Assembly (NCBI RefSeq): GCF_020179425.1
Contig: NZ_JAILYM010000006.1
Location: forward strand, 248,001 to 312,000
Origin: Novosphingobium percolationis
GTDB taxonomy: Bacteria > Pseudomonadota > Alphaproteobacteria > Sphingomonadales > Sphingomonadaceae
Direction: 5' to 3'
Length of the DNA: 64,000 nucleotides
Of the stretch, positions 52,099-61,274 are shown one piece after another; within the stretch, counting starts at the first letter, position 1; each line of letters opens with the position of its first letter. The notes under the pieces were generated by a model, which made no database searches, was not told the DNA's origin, and worked only from the letters and a program-made list of their open reading frames with translations. The position numbers and the translations under genes were made by a program.

Positions 52099-53118
52099 TC
52101 AGTGGACGCGGCGCAGCGTCTCGGACGGCAACTCTCCGAACATCTTCCTGTACTGGGCGGCAAAGCGACCGAACTGATAGAACTCCCAGCGGCACGCGAT
52201 TTCGGTCACCGAAGCGCCGGGGCCTTCGTTCTTGAGATCCTCGTGCGCCCGCTGGAGCCGTATGGCCCGCAGGAACGCCATCGGCGAGGTTCCCCGGAAT
52301 CGTCGAAAGCCATCGAACAGGGCCCGTGCGCTGACACCGCTGACTTCGACCAGCTGTTCCAGCGTGATGGGCTGGTCGGCGTGCGCCATCAGGTATTGTT
52401 CCACCCGCCGGACATGCTGCGGCGCGATCTTGCAGGCTTGCGGGCGCAACTGGTCGGAATAGTTGCTGGGGTGGCTTTCCAGCAGCTTGAAGATGAACAG
52501 GCTCTCGAGGTTGTCAATAACCGTGGAGCCATCGCTTTGCCCCGGAACGGCGAGTTCCATCGCGAGCAGGGAGGCGTAGTGCCAGCAATGCGCGAGGCTG
52601 CCATCGAGGGGCATGCTTTCGGCAAAGCGAAGGCGCTGGCTGAGCGGGCGACCGATCATGATCATCGCCTGATGCTCGATGACGGCCGTGGGGATCTCGA
52701 TGACCCGCTGCACGCAGTCGCGCGACCAGCGCATGCGCCGCAGATGGCCGGAATGGACGACCGAAGCGCGCACGGCGGTGGATTCGACCACTTGGGAAGA
52801 CGTCCCGATTTCGGCGGCCCCGGCGAGCGGCTGCATCAGCAGCGTCATTTCCCTGTCCTCGATTCCGCTGATCGAGACTTCGGCGCCATAAGTCATCTCG
52901 CCAATGCCCATCTTCTTGAGCCTGCGATAACGGTGCCAGGTATCGAGCCCGCCCTCGCGCCCCGCGATCTGCAGATCATGCGGGCAGTACGTGTTGGCGA
53001 TGTGGTTGCGGACTTCGAACAGGTCGCGCGAGGCGAAAGCGGCTGCACCGGACAAGTGCGCCAAGGCAGGCCCCGCCCCCTTGGCCCCCGGAATGCTCTC
53101 GTGCGGAATGTCGCTCAT
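52099..53118 (-). CDS. AraC-family regulator (copy 2)
   Basis: A 339-residue regulator. It has an N-terminal sensor domain (NTYCPHDLQIAGREGG, EIPTAVIEHQAMI) and a C-terminal double helix-turn-helix (LEQLVEVSGVSARALFDGFR, FRGTSPMAFLRAIRL, FYQFGRFAAQYRKMFGELPS). It is related to the AraC protein at 43455. The ATG at 53118 begins at the conserved domain; upstream open sequence is Arg-rich and probably not coding. It is convergent with module 3 and likely regulates it or the SDR upstream. Confidence 0.9.
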   Translation of the reverse strand: MSDIPHESIPGAKGAGPALAHLSGAAAFASRDLFEVRNHIANTYCPHDLQIAGREGGLDTWHRYRRLKKMGIGEMTYGAEVSISGIEDREMTLLMQPLAGAAEIGTSSQVVESTAVRASVVHSGHLRRMRWSRDCVQRVIEIPTAVIEHQAMIMIGRPLSQRLRFAESMPLDGSLAHCWHYASLLAMELAVPGQSDGSTVIDNLESLFIFKLLESHPSNYSDQLRPQACKIAPQHVRRVEQYLMAHADQPITLEQLVEVSGVSARALFDGFRRFRGTSPMAFLRAIRLQRAHEDLKNEGPGASVTEIACRWEFYQFGRFAAQYRKMFGELPSETLRRVH

Positions 53119-53261
53119 TCTGCCCCCGAATTTTATATGTTTCTCGCCCCACCGGATCATCGCCTGCCTTGGCGTGGAGTCAAGGTTCCGGCGCGCGGTT
53201 GCGGCCATTGCCTCATCAAGGGTGCGCCAGCGGGCGACCTTCTGCGCTTGTGTGCTGGCGC

Positions 53262-54059
53262 TCAGGTTTCGAGCAGCGACGCGATGGCATTGCCGGCCTG
53301 TTCGGGCCCCATTGCCAGATACCCGCCATCCACCGGCAGCTCTGCCCCTGTCACGAACCGGGCGCCATCCGAACACAGGAACAGGACCGCGCTTGCGAGT
53401 TCCTCTGCATCGGCGATCCTGCCCGGCATGTGAAATTTTCCGCCCACCTCGTCGGCGCGCGCGCGGTCCCCGCCGCTCATCGCGCTGGTGACATTGGACC
53501 AGGTCCATCCCGGCGCGATGGCATTGACCCGAACGCCCAGAGGCGCGAATTCGAGCGCCTGGCTGCGCGTCAACTGGGCGATGGCGCCCTTGATGGCCGG
53601 ATAGACAAACCGGCCCGCCTGCGCACGGTGCGCGCTCGTGCTGGAAAAGTTCACGATCGCGCCGCGTCGGGAAGCAAGGTCCGCGCGCAGCTTCTGCGCC
53701 AGGATCGCGCCTCCGACCAGCCCGATGTCAAGACTGCGCAGCCAGGTTGCGCGGTCCGTGGCGAGGCCATCGTCGAGATAGGACGTGGTGATGTTCACCA
53801 GGAAATCGATGCCTGCGAAGCGTTCACGCGCTGCTGCGAGACATGCGTCGATCGCCGCGTCGCTGGTGACGTCGGTGTCAACGAACAGGCCGCGCTCGCC
53901 GCAGGACGCCGCTGCCCGGGCGCCACCTTCGGCGTTGATATCGGCGATCACGACGTTGCAGCCCTGCGCCGCAAAGGCTCGCGCAATTTCCGCACCGATA
54001 AGGGTTGCTCCGCCCGCGAGCAGCGCGGTGCGGTTCAGGAGTTCGGGATAGGTCGCCAT
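53262..54059 (-). CDS. Short-chain dehydrogenase/reductase
   Basis: A 265-residue NAD(P)-dependent oxidoreductase of the SDR fold. Its cofactor motif is the variant AGGATLIG. The catalytic Ser lies in NFSSTSAH and the Tyr/Lys pair in YPAIK, with PGWTWSNVTSAM after it. The usual NNAG is replaced by NITT. It may dehydrogenate a cis-dihydrodiol from one of the Rieske modules, which is the expected next step, or act on an alcohol. The assignment to a step is inference. Confidence 0.87.
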   Translation of the reverse strand: MATYPELLNRTALLAGGATLIGAEIARAFAAQGCNVVIADINAEGGARAAASCGERGLFVDTDVTSDAAIDACLAAARERFAGIDFLVNITTSYLDDGLATDRATWLRSLDIGLVGGAILAQKLRADLASRRGAIVNFSSTSAHRAQAGRFVYPAIKGAIAQLTRSQALEFAPLGVRVNAIAPGWTWSNVTSAMSGGDRARADEVGGKFHMPGRIADAEELASAVLFLCSDGARFVTGAELPVDGGYLAMGPEQAGNAIASLLET

Positions 54060-54316
54060 CGATCAGGCCTTCGCCGCGTGTGCTTGCGTGCATCTCGTGA
54101 TCATACGACGCGTGATCATTGCCGGTGCGCTCATTTTCGTTCTCCCCAGGGGGCCGGAACCCCTTGGTGGAGCTGTCCTGAACCCGTCGCCCCATCAGGT
54201 CAGCAACCGTGCCAGCCGCCTATGCAGGAAGTGCAGGCGACATGCAGGCAGCGCATGATTGAGCCGGAGGTCGGCTGCGTGCTGCATCCGGTCCTGCGCA
54301 AAACATGCCGTGGCGG

Positions 54317-54322
54317 TATAAT
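54317..54322 (+). promoter_or_regulatory. Candidate -10 box of the flavin-monooxygenase gene
   Basis: A perfect TATAAT is present 25 bases before the ATG at 54347. The -35 region 17 bases upstream (CTGCGC) is poor, suggesting an activator-dependent promoter. Confidence 0.35.
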
Positions 54323-54346
54323 GTCCGCACTCAAGGCATAGGCTTG

Positions 54347-55921
54347 ATGAAGTGCCCGTTCCTAATTGCCGCCATGGCAGAGGATGGACACGACAGCATG
54401 GTGGCAGGGAAGATCGCGGTTATTGGCGCCGGTATTGCGGGGCTTTGCACCGCCAAGACCCTGATGGCATTGGGCTATGACGTCATGATCGTGGAGAAGG
54501 AGCCGGACCTCGGCGGCGTCTGGGCAAAGTCGCGTCGCTATCCGGGCCTTACGACGCAGAACCCGCGCGAAACGTACTGCTTCTCGGACTGGCCAATGCC
54601 CGCCGATTATCCGGAATGGCCAACCGGCGCGCAGATGCAGGCCTATCTGCAGAGCTATGCCGATCATTTCGGCGTCACGCCCCATATCCGCTTCTCGCAT
54701 CAAGTTCTGAACGCAACACCGCTTGCCCGGAACCAGGGCTGGGAACTCGAAATTGAAGGGGCCTCCGGCAGGGAGCGATTGCGCTGCGACTGGCTGATTG
54801 CCTGCAACGGCATCTTCTCCATCCCGTCGGTCCCTGCATACCCGGGTGCTGATGAGTTCGCGGCGCACGGGGGAAGAGTGCTTCACACCAGTCAGTTCAC
54901 CGATCCCGAACAGGCGCGCGGCCGGCACGTCCTTGTCGTGGGCTATGGAAAATCGTCCTGCGACGTTGCGAACGCCGTTGCCCCCATCAGCGCGGCAACG
55001 ACGATGGTGGTGCGCCACCTTATCTGGAAGATCCCCAAGAAAATCGGGAACGTGCTGAATTTCAAGCACCTGTTTCTCAATCGTCTGGGCGAAGGGCTTT
55101 TCCCTTGGCGCGAACTGCGTGGTTTCGAGGCCTTCCTGCATGGCCCCGGCAGGTTTCTGCGCAACGCAATGCTGGGCACCGTGCAGGGTATCATCGGTCG
55201 GCAGTTGCGCCTGAAGGACCTTGCCCTGGATCCGGGGGTGCCGCTCGAGACGATCGCTCGCAGCACGGTCAGCCTCGTCAGCGACGGATTCTACCGGAAG
55301 ATCGGCGAGGGCACCCTCGGTTTCGAGAGCAACGTCGAGATCCTGCGGCTTGGACCGGGAGAGGCCCGGCTGTCGAACGGGCGGATCGTTCCTGCAGACA
55401 TCGTGGTCTGCGGCACGGGCTGGCACCAGCGCGTCGACTTTCTCCCGCCCGACGTGCGCGATCACGTTACAGATGAGCTCGGGAATTTCCGGCTGTATCG
55501 CTCCATGATTCCGGTCGGTGTCCCCCGCCTGCTTTTCAACGGCTACAATTCATCGTTTTTCTGCCAGCTCAATGCCGAAATCGGGGCCGTCTGGCTCGCG
55601 GCATACCTGACCGGAGCGCTTGTCGCGCCCGATGCTGCGTCGATGAATGCCGAGATTGATGCGCGCCTTGCCTGGATGAATGCCCGAACCGGCGGCAAGC
55701 ACTGCAAGGGCACCAACATCGTGCCCTTTTCGATCCACCACATCGACGAGCTTCTGGAGGATCTGGATCTGGAACTGCCGTGGAGCACCCGCACCGTCCA
55801 ATGGCTGCGCACGGTCAAGGCCAGTGATTTCGCGCAGGTCTGGCCGCGTTTCCTGGCAAAGGCCCACGCTGCGAAGCTGACGGATCGCGTCCAAGGAACT
55901 GCATCGCTGACGACCGGGTAG
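54347..55921 (+). CDS. Flavin-dependent monooxygenase (FMO/Baeyer-Villiger-like, class B)
   Basis: About 524 residues. The FAD motif is AVIGAGIAGL (GxGxxG near residues 27-32) and the NADPH motif is VVGYGKSSCDVAN. Between them FAAHGGRVLHTSQF resembles the FMO/BVMO fingerprint. A hydroxylation or Baeyer-Villiger oxidation of a ring or side chain is likely. Start is uncertain: ATGs at 54347, 54374 and 54398 all precede the FAD motif. It is monocistronic and convergent with the LysR gene at 55957. No substrate can be assigned. Confidence 0.87.
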   Translation: MKCPFLIAAMAEDGHDSMVAGKIAVIGAGIAGLCTAKTLMALGYDVMIVEKEPDLGGVWAKSRRYPGLTTQNPRETYCFSDWPMPADYPEWPTGAQMQAYLQSYADHFGVTPHIRFSHQVLNATPLARNQGWELEIEGASGRERLRCDWLIACNGIFSIPSVPAYPGADEFAAHGGRVLHTSQFTDPEQARGRHVLVVGYGKSSCDVANAVAPISAATTMVVRHLIWKIPKKIGNVLNFKHLFLNRLGEGLFPWRELRGFEAFLHGPGRFLRNAMLGTVQGIIGRQLRLKDLALDPGVPLETIARSTVSLVSDGFYRKIGEGTLGFESNVEILRLGPGEARLSNGRIVPADIVVCGTGWHQRVDFLPPDVRDHVTDELGNFRLYRSMIPVGVPRLLFNGYNSSFFCQLNAEIGAVWLAAYLTGALVAPDAASMNAEIDARLAWMNARTGGKHCKGTNIVPFSIHHIDELLEDLDLELPWSTRTVQWLRTVKASDFAQVWPRFLAKAHAAKLTDRVQGTASLTTG

Positions 55922-55956
55922 GGGGAAGGTTGGCCGAAGATCGCTTCCTGGCTCGA

Positions 55957-56901
55957 TCAACCCGCCGGCGCTGCACCGGCAACCGGGTGGATCAAGGCGT
56001 TCGGGACGGCGTAACCCCATTCGGAATACTTGCGGACGACCACTTGCGCCATGATGGCCAGTTCGGGCGAATGGTCGCCAACGCGGTGACTCATGATGAT
56101 GGGGGATGTCGCCGGCTCGACCAGTTCGCGGAAGGCGACATCATGGCTTCGGGCGCGGCGCACGGATTCCGGCACGATGGCAATGCCTTCCTCGGCCGCG
56201 ACCAGCCCGATGGCGATCTGCAGCTCGCGCGCCTCGTGGACGATCCTGGGTTCGACCGCGTTGTCGCGGAACAGCGAAATGACTTGATCGGCATAGCTCG
56301 GGCGCGGCGAGCGCGGGTAGATGATCAGCGGTTCTCCGGCCAATTCCCGAATGGATACCGGACCCTCGTCGCGTGCCAGGGGATGATCGGCAGGAAAGGC
56401 TGCGATCAGCTTCTCATTGCGCAGCACCACGCGCCGCACTGCGTCGTCATCGAACCGGATGCGTCCGAAGCCCACGTCGATGCGGCCCTCCTTCAAGGCG
56501 GCGATCTGGTCGAGCGTGGTGCTTTCCACCATGACCAGATCGACGTTGGGGGCTTCCTTGCGGAACGCCCTGATCAATTCCGGCAGGCGTGCATAGATCG
56601 TCGATGCGACGAAGCCGATCGTGAAGCGGCGGCGTTCGGCGACAACCGCAGCCTTCACCATCGTTTTCAAGTCGTCCATGCGGCCAAGGATCTGCAGGGC
56701 CTGTTCGCGCACCAGTTGGCCAAGCGGGGTAAGGCGCAACGGGCGCGCGGTGCGGTCGAGAAGCGGTGCGCCCATCTCATCTTCAAGCTGCTGGATGGCG
56801 CGGCTCAGCGGCGGCTGCGCGATATGCAGATGGGTGGCGGCACGCGTGAAGTTGCGCTCGTCGGCGACGGCGAGGAAGTAGCGGAGCTGGCGAAGATCCA
56901 T
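55957..56901 (-). CDS. LysR-family regulator, CatM/BenM-like (copy 2), of the ben-cat cluster
   Basis: A 314-residue activator-type regulator starting MDLRQLRYFLAVADERNFTR, with the HTH segment HIAQPPLSRAIQQLEDEMG, and an effector domain with LKEGRIDVGFGRIRFDD and IIYPRSPRPSYADQV typical of BenM/CatM/CatR. It is divergent from catB with 106 bases between starts. A perfect ATAC-N7-GTAT box lies just upstream of its ATG. Muconate is the expected inducer from the family; that is not shown here. Confidence 0.93.
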   Translation of the reverse strand: MDLRQLRYFLAVADERNFTRAATHLHIAQPPLSRAIQQLEDEMGAPLLDRTARPLRLTPLGQLVREQALQILGRMDDLKTMVKAAVVAERRRFTIGFVASTIYARLPELIRAFRKEAPNVDLVMVESTTLDQIAALKEGRIDVGFGRIRFDDDAVRRVVLRNEKLIAAFPADHPLARDEGPVSIRELAGEPLIIYPRSPRPSYADQVISLFRDNAVEPRIVHEARELQIAIGLVAAEEGIAIVPESVRRARSHDVAFRELVEPATSPIIMSHRVGDHSPELAIMAQVVVRKYSEWGYAVPNALIHPVAGAAPAG

Positions 56902-56905
56902 GGCC

Positions 56906-56920
56906 ATACCTACCAGGTAT
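56906..56920. promoter_or_regulatory. CatM/BenM-type LysR operator ATAC-N7-GTAT
   Basis: ATACCTACCAGGTAT matches the published CatM/BenM/CatR-type consensus ATAC-N7-GTAT exactly. It begins five bases upstream of the LysR start at 56901 and 88 bases before catB, where it can serve autoregulation and catB activation. Confidence 0.7.
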
Positions 56921-57007
56921 CGAGGTATTACCGCAATAGTCTTGGAACAGGCGTTCGCGAAGGCTTACCCAAATTTCGCAACAACGGAATTTCAGGAGAG
57001 TCGGCGC

Positions 57008-58156
57008 ATGGCCGCGATCGCCCAGATCGAAACTTTCATCGTCGATGTTCCCACCATTCGCCCGCACGTGCTGGCCATGGCGACGATGCACAGCCAGGCG
57101 ATGGTCATCGTGCGCCTGATCGACACCGATGGCGTCGAAGGTATTGGAGAAGGCACCACGATCGGTGGTCTCTCCTATGGCGAGGAAAGCCCCGAGAGCA
57201 TCAAGCTGGCCATCGATACCTACATTGCGCCCGTTCTGCGGGCCTGCGATGTGTCCAGCATCGGTGCGACCATGGCCGCGATCGGCAAGTCGGTGCGCGG
57301 CAATCATTTTGCGAAGTGTGCGATCGAAACAGCGCTGCTCGACATGGCGGGCAAGCGACTGGGTGTGCCGGTGTCCGAATTGCTGGGCGGCGGGCGTGTG
57401 CGCTCGACCCTGCCGGTGGCGTGGACGCTGGCGAGCGGCGATACGGCGCGCGATATCGAAGAGGGCGAGGCCGTGTTGGCGCAACGCCGCCATCGCATCT
57501 TCAAGATCAAGATCGGCAAGCGCGCCGTGGCAAACGACGTCGCCCATGTCGGCGCGATCTGCAAGGCTTTCGCAGGCAGGGCCAGCGTGCGTGTCGACGT
57601 CAACCAGAACTGGTCGGAGCCCCAGGCCGATCTCGGCATGGCGATGCTTCAGGATGTCGGCGTTGATCTGGTGGAGCAGCCCATCGCGCGCGATGCCACC
57701 GATGCCATGGCGCGTCTTTCCGCCCGCCACTCCATCCCCCTGATGGCGGATGAAGCCTTGAATGGACCTCGTTCGGCCTTCCGCCTGGCCTCGGCGGCGG
57801 CCGCACGGGTCTTCGCAGTGAAGATCGCGCAGTCGGGCGGGCTACTTGCAGGTGGCGAGGTCGCTGCCATCGCCGCTGCTGCGGGCGTGGGACTATATGG
57901 CGGCACCATGCTGGAAGGCGGCGTTGGGACGATCGCTTCGGCCCATCTCTTTGCCACGTTCCCCGAATTGGCATGGGGGACGGAACTGTTCGGCCCGCTG
58001 CTGCTGACCGAGGAAATCCTGCGCGAGCCGCTTGGGTATGCCGATTTCGAACTCGCAGTGCCGACCGGACCTGGTCTCGGCATCGCGCTCGACGAGGACA
58101 AGGTCGCCTTCTTCCGTCGCGATCGCACCGCGCCCCTGGTTCACGCATCAGCCTGA
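57008..58156 (+). CDS. catB: Muconate cycloisomerase
   Basis: A 382-residue enolase-superfamily enzyme that converts cis,cis-muconate to muconolactone. Catalytic positions align one residue off the Pseudomonas enzyme: K166/K168 (FKIKIG), metal ligands D197 (VDVNQNW), E223 (VEQPI) and D248 (MADEA), and base K272 (VKIAQSGG). The ATG at 57008 has AGGAGAG upstream; an open frame extends to 56900 through the operator. It is the first gene of the cat-ben operon and lies 11 bases before catC. Confidence 0.96.
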   Translation: MAAIAQIETFIVDVPTIRPHVLAMATMHSQAMVIVRLIDTDGVEGIGEGTTIGGLSYGEESPESIKLAIDTYIAPVLRACDVSSIGATMAAIGKSVRGNHFAKCAIETALLDMAGKRLGVPVSELLGGGRVRSTLPVAWTLASGDTARDIEEGEAVLAQRRHRIFKIKIGKRAVANDVAHVGAICKAFAGRASVRVDVNQNWSEPQADLGMAMLQDVGVDLVEQPIARDATDAMARLSARHSIPLMADEALNGPRSAFRLASAAAARVFAVKIAQSGGLLAGGEVAAIAAAAGVGLYGGTMLEGGVGTIASAHLFATFPELAWGTELFGPLLLTEEILREPLGYADFELAVPTGPGLGIALDEDKVAFFRRDRTAPLVHASA

Positions 58157-58167
58157 AAGGATTTGCC

Positions 58168-58458
58168 ATGCTGTTCATGGTGGAAATGGACGTCAATATT
58201 CCGCTCGATTTCGATGCGGACGAAGCTGCGCGCCTCAAGGCGGCGGAAAAGGCCCGCTTCCAGGAACTCCAGGCTGCCGGCACCTGGCGCCACATCTGGC
58301 GCGTGGTGGGGCAGTACGCCAACGTCAGCATCTTCGATGTGGAAAGCAACGCGCAACTCCACGATCTGCTGATCGGCCTGCCGCTCTATCCTTTCATGGA
58401 CATGCGCGTGACCGCGCTCTGCCGCCATCCTTCCTCGCTGCACGATGACGACCGCTAA
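58168..58458 (+). CDS. catC: Muconolactone delta-isomerase
   Basis: A 96-residue enzyme that isomerises muconolactone to beta-ketoadipate enol-lactone. It is full length for the family, with MLFMVEMDVNIPLDF at the N-terminus, the conserved RFQELQAAGTWRHIWRVVG, and LIGLPLYPFMDM near the C-terminus. It sits between catB and catA. Confidence 0.96.
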   Translation: MLFMVEMDVNIPLDFDADEAARLKAAEKARFQELQAAGTWRHIWRVVGQYANVSIFDVESNAQLHDLLIGLPLYPFMDMRVTALCRHPSSLHDDDR

Positions 58459-58490
58459 GCGGATCATCAGATTTTATCGGGAGAGAATTC

Positions 58491-59384
58491 ATGGACGAGA
58501 GTTTCATCAAGAACGCCGAAGTTCAGGCCTTGTTCGACAAGGCTGCCGGGATCGATTCCGCCGCCGGTGATGCGCGCATCAAGGCCGTCATGCGCGATTT
58601 GCTTGAGGCACTCGCGGGCGTGATCGTGCGCAACGACGTGACCGAGAGCGAGTTGTGGGGCGCGGTGAAATATCTTCAGGACGGCGCTGGCGAAATAGGC
58701 CTGATCATGCCGGGCATCGGGCTTGAACATTTCATGGACCTGTTCCTCGATGCCAAGGATGCCGAGGTCGGTCGCACCGGCGGTACGCCGCGCACCATCG
58801 AAGGACCGCTGTATGTCGCAGGGGCCCCGCTGGTCGAAGGGGACGATGTCAATCTCACATCCGACCCCGATGATACCACCACTTTGCGCATGCACGGCAC
58901 GATCACCGGCCCGGACGGCGAACCCGTGAAGGACGTGATCCTGCACGTCTGGCACGCCAATTCGCAGGGCTGGTACTCGCACTTCGATCCGACCGCCGAG
59001 CAGACGCCGTTCAACAACCGCCGCCGCATCAAACTGGCTGCCGATGGTCGCTATGCCTTCCATTCGAAGATGCCGCGCGGCTACAGTGTGCCGCCGGGCG
59101 GCGCGACCGACGTGCTGATGCAGGCGCTTGGCCGCCACGGCAATCGCCCCGCGCACGTCCACTTCTTCGTCGAAGCGCCGGGATATCGCCAGCTCACCAC
59201 GCAGATCAACTTCGGTGACGATCCGTTCGCCAGGGACGATTTCGCGTTCGGCACCCGCGATGGGTTGCTGCCGGTGCCTGTGCGGGACGGCGATGTCGCC
59301 ACCATTGCCTTCGACTTCGTGCTTCAGCGCGCGACGGATGCCGAAGACGAACAATTTTCCACCCGCCGCCGCGCCGCCGCGTGA
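58491..59384 (+). CDS. catA: Catechol 1,2-dioxygenase (intradiol)
   Basis: A 297-residue non-heme Fe(III) dioxygenase that splits catechol to cis,cis-muconate. All four iron ligands are present: Y162 (QGWYSHFD), Y198 (RGYSVPPGG), H222 and H224 (PAHVHFF), close to the positions in the Pseudomonas enzyme. An N-terminal helical dimerisation domain covers about 1-95. Sequence alone does not exclude hydroxyquinol as substrate, but the catBC neighbours favour catechol. Confidence 0.95.
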   Translation: MDESFIKNAEVQALFDKAAGIDSAAGDARIKAVMRDLLEALAGVIVRNDVTESELWGAVKYLQDGAGEIGLIMPGIGLEHFMDLFLDAKDAEVGRTGGTPRTIEGPLYVAGAPLVEGDDVNLTSDPDDTTTLRMHGTITGPDGEPVKDVILHVWHANSQGWYSHFDPTAEQTPFNNRRRIKLAADGRYAFHSKMPRGYSVPPGGATDVLMQALGRHGNRPAHVHFFVEAPGYRQLTTQINFGDDPFARDDFAFGTRDGLLPVPVRDGDVATIAFDFVLQRATDAEDEQFSTRRRAAA

Positions 59385-59403
59385 CGCAGCGCGCAAGGAG
59401 AGG

Positions 59404-60789
59404 ATGAACCTCATGTCCGCTTCGCTCAGGAACAGGATCGCGACTGCTGTGGTCGACGATCCGGAGACTGGCCAGTTCCGCTGCCGCCGCGACGTGTTTA
59501 CCGATCCCGACCTGTTCGAGATCGAGATGAAGCACATCTTCGAAGGCAATTGGGTCTATCTGGCGCATGACAGCCAGATCCCCGCGGTGAATGACTGGTT
59601 CTCGACCTGGGCGGGGCGGGTGCCTGTGGTCATCACCAGGACCAGGGACGGCGAACTCAACGCCTTCGTCAATGCCTGCTCGCACCGCGGTGCCATGCTG
59701 TGCCGCCGCAAGCGCGGCAACCAGCGCGTGCTGGTGTGCCCCTTCCATGGCTGGAGCTTCACCAACAACGGCAAGTTGCTCAAGGCCAAGGATGCAGGCG
59801 GAGGTGCCTATCCGGAAAGCTTCGACACCGACGGATCGCACGATCTGACCCGACTGGCGCGGTTCGAAAGCTATCGCGGTTTTCTCTTTGGCAGCCTCAA
59901 TCCCGACGTCGTGCCGCTGGAGGAATATCTCGGCGAGACGCGGGTGATCATCGATCAGATCGTCGATCAGGCGCCGGACGGCATCGAAGTGCTGACCGGC
60001 AATTCCACCTACACCTTCGGCGGCAACTGGAAGTTGCAGATGGAGAACGGGTGCGACGGCTATCACGTCAGTTCGGTCCATTACAATTATGCGGCGACCA
60101 TGGGCAACCGTGCTCGCGAGGCCGGCAAGGCGGCGGAGGCCAAGGGCTTCACCAAGGCGGTTGATGCGAACGGCTGGTCCAAGAGCCGGGCGGGCGTCTA
60201 CGGCTTCGATAACGGCCATATCATGCTGTGGACCGAGGTGCTGAACCCCGATGTGCGGCCGGTCTGGGCGCAGAAGGATGCGCTGGAGGAACGCTTCGGC
60301 AAGGATCGCGCGGGCGTGATCGTAGGCCAGAGCCGCAACCTCGCGCTCTATCCCAACGTGTTCCTGATGGACCAGTTTTCCACGCAGATCCGCGTCGTCC
60401 GGCCGCTCAGCGTCAGCCAGACCGAAGTGACCATCTATTGCTTCGCAGCAAAGGGTGAAAGCGCCGAGCTGCGTGCCACGCGCATTCGCCAGTACGAAGA
60501 CTTCTTCAACGTGTCGGGCATGGGCACGCCCGATGATCTGGAGGAATTTCGTACCTGTCAGTCGGCCTATGAAGGCGCGGGTGACTTGTGGAACGACCTC
60601 AGCCGCGGCGCCACCCGCTGGATTGCGGGGCCGGACGACAATGCCCGCCTGATGGGCATGAATCCCGTGCTCAGCAGCGAGCGCAGCGAGGACGAGGGCC
60701 TGTTCGTGCGCCAGCACGAATATTGGGCCCAGACGATGCTGGCTGCGCTCGATCGGGAAGACGGCATGACGAAGGAGGCTGCGGAATGA
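59404..60789 (+). CDS. benA: Benzoate 1,2-dioxygenase, alpha subunit
   Basis: A 461-residue terminal oxygenase large subunit. The Rieske ligands are C92/H94 (CSHRG) and C112/H115 (CPFHGW), and the iron site is in NGCDGYHVSSVH. It matches BenA/AntA-type enzymes in length and motif order. The presence of benD downstream, needed for the benzoate diol but not for anthranilate, favours benzoate. AAGGAG precedes the ATG, and the stop overlaps benB by ATGA. Confidence 0.93.
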   Translation: MNLMSASLRNRIATAVVDDPETGQFRCRRDVFTDPDLFEIEMKHIFEGNWVYLAHDSQIPAVNDWFSTWAGRVPVVITRTRDGELNAFVNACSHRGAMLCRRKRGNQRVLVCPFHGWSFTNNGKLLKAKDAGGGAYPESFDTDGSHDLTRLARFESYRGFLFGSLNPDVVPLEEYLGETRVIIDQIVDQAPDGIEVLTGNSTYTFGGNWKLQMENGCDGYHVSSVHYNYAATMGNRAREAGKAAEAKGFTKAVDANGWSKSRAGVYGFDNGHIMLWTEVLNPDVRPVWAQKDALEERFGKDRAGVIVGQSRNLALYPNVFLMDQFSTQIRVVRPLSVSQTEVTIYCFAAKGESAELRATRIRQYEDFFNVSGMGTPDDLEEFRTCQSAYEGAGDLWNDLSRGATRWIAGPDDNARLMGMNPVLSSERSEDEGLFVRQHEYWAQTMLAALDREDGMTKEAAE

Positions 60790-61274
60790 GCGCCGACTAT
60801 CACACGATCTGCTCGTTCCTTTACCGTGAAGCGCGCCTGCTCGACGACCAGCAGTGGGATGAATGGCTGGCCTGCTATCACGCCCAGGCGGAATACTGGA
60901 TGCCCGCGTGGACCGACGATGATGAGCTTGTCGAGGATCCGCAAAGCCAGATCTCGCTGATCTACTACCCCGACCGGCAGGGTCTGGAAGACCGTGTCTA
61001 TCGCATCCGCACCGAGCGTTCGAGTGCCTCCACGCCGAAGCCGCGCACCGGCCATGCCGTGAACAACGTCGAAGTGCTGGCAACGCGTGAAGACCAGATC
61101 GATCTGCGGTTCAACTGGCACACGTTGTGCCATCGCAACCGCAAGACCAGTCAGTTCTTCGGCACGTCGTTCTACACGCTCGACGTTTCTGGTGCCGCTC
61201 CGCTGATCCTGAAGAAGAAGATCGTCCTCAAGGACGACTACATTCATCAGGTCATCGACGTGTACCACGTATGA
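60786..61274 (+). CDS. benB: Benzoate 1,2-dioxygenase, beta subunit
   Basis: A 162-residue NTF2-fold small subunit that builds the alpha3-beta3 oxygenase: CSFLYREARLLDDQQWDEWL, EYWMPAWTDDDE and LRFNWHTLCHRNRKTSQFFG are typical of BenB/XylY. It overlaps benA (ATGA) at its start and benD (ATGA) at its end. The reductase gene benC, normally next, is not here. Confidence 0.95.
   Translation: MSADYHTICSFLYREARLLDDQQWDEWLACYHAQAEYWMPAWTDDDELVEDPQSQISLIYYPDRQGLEDRVYRIRTERSSASTPKPRTGHAVNNVEVLATREDQIDLRFNWHTLCHRNRKTSQFFGTSFYTLDVSGAAPLILKKKIVLKDDYIHQVIDVYHV

Noticed and set aside
56900..57007. N-terminal extension of muconate cycloisomerase to 56900
   Set aside because: It would translate through the LysR operator and adds 36 residues absent from the family; the ATG at 57008 has a strong ribosome site and gives catalytic positions that match known enzymes.
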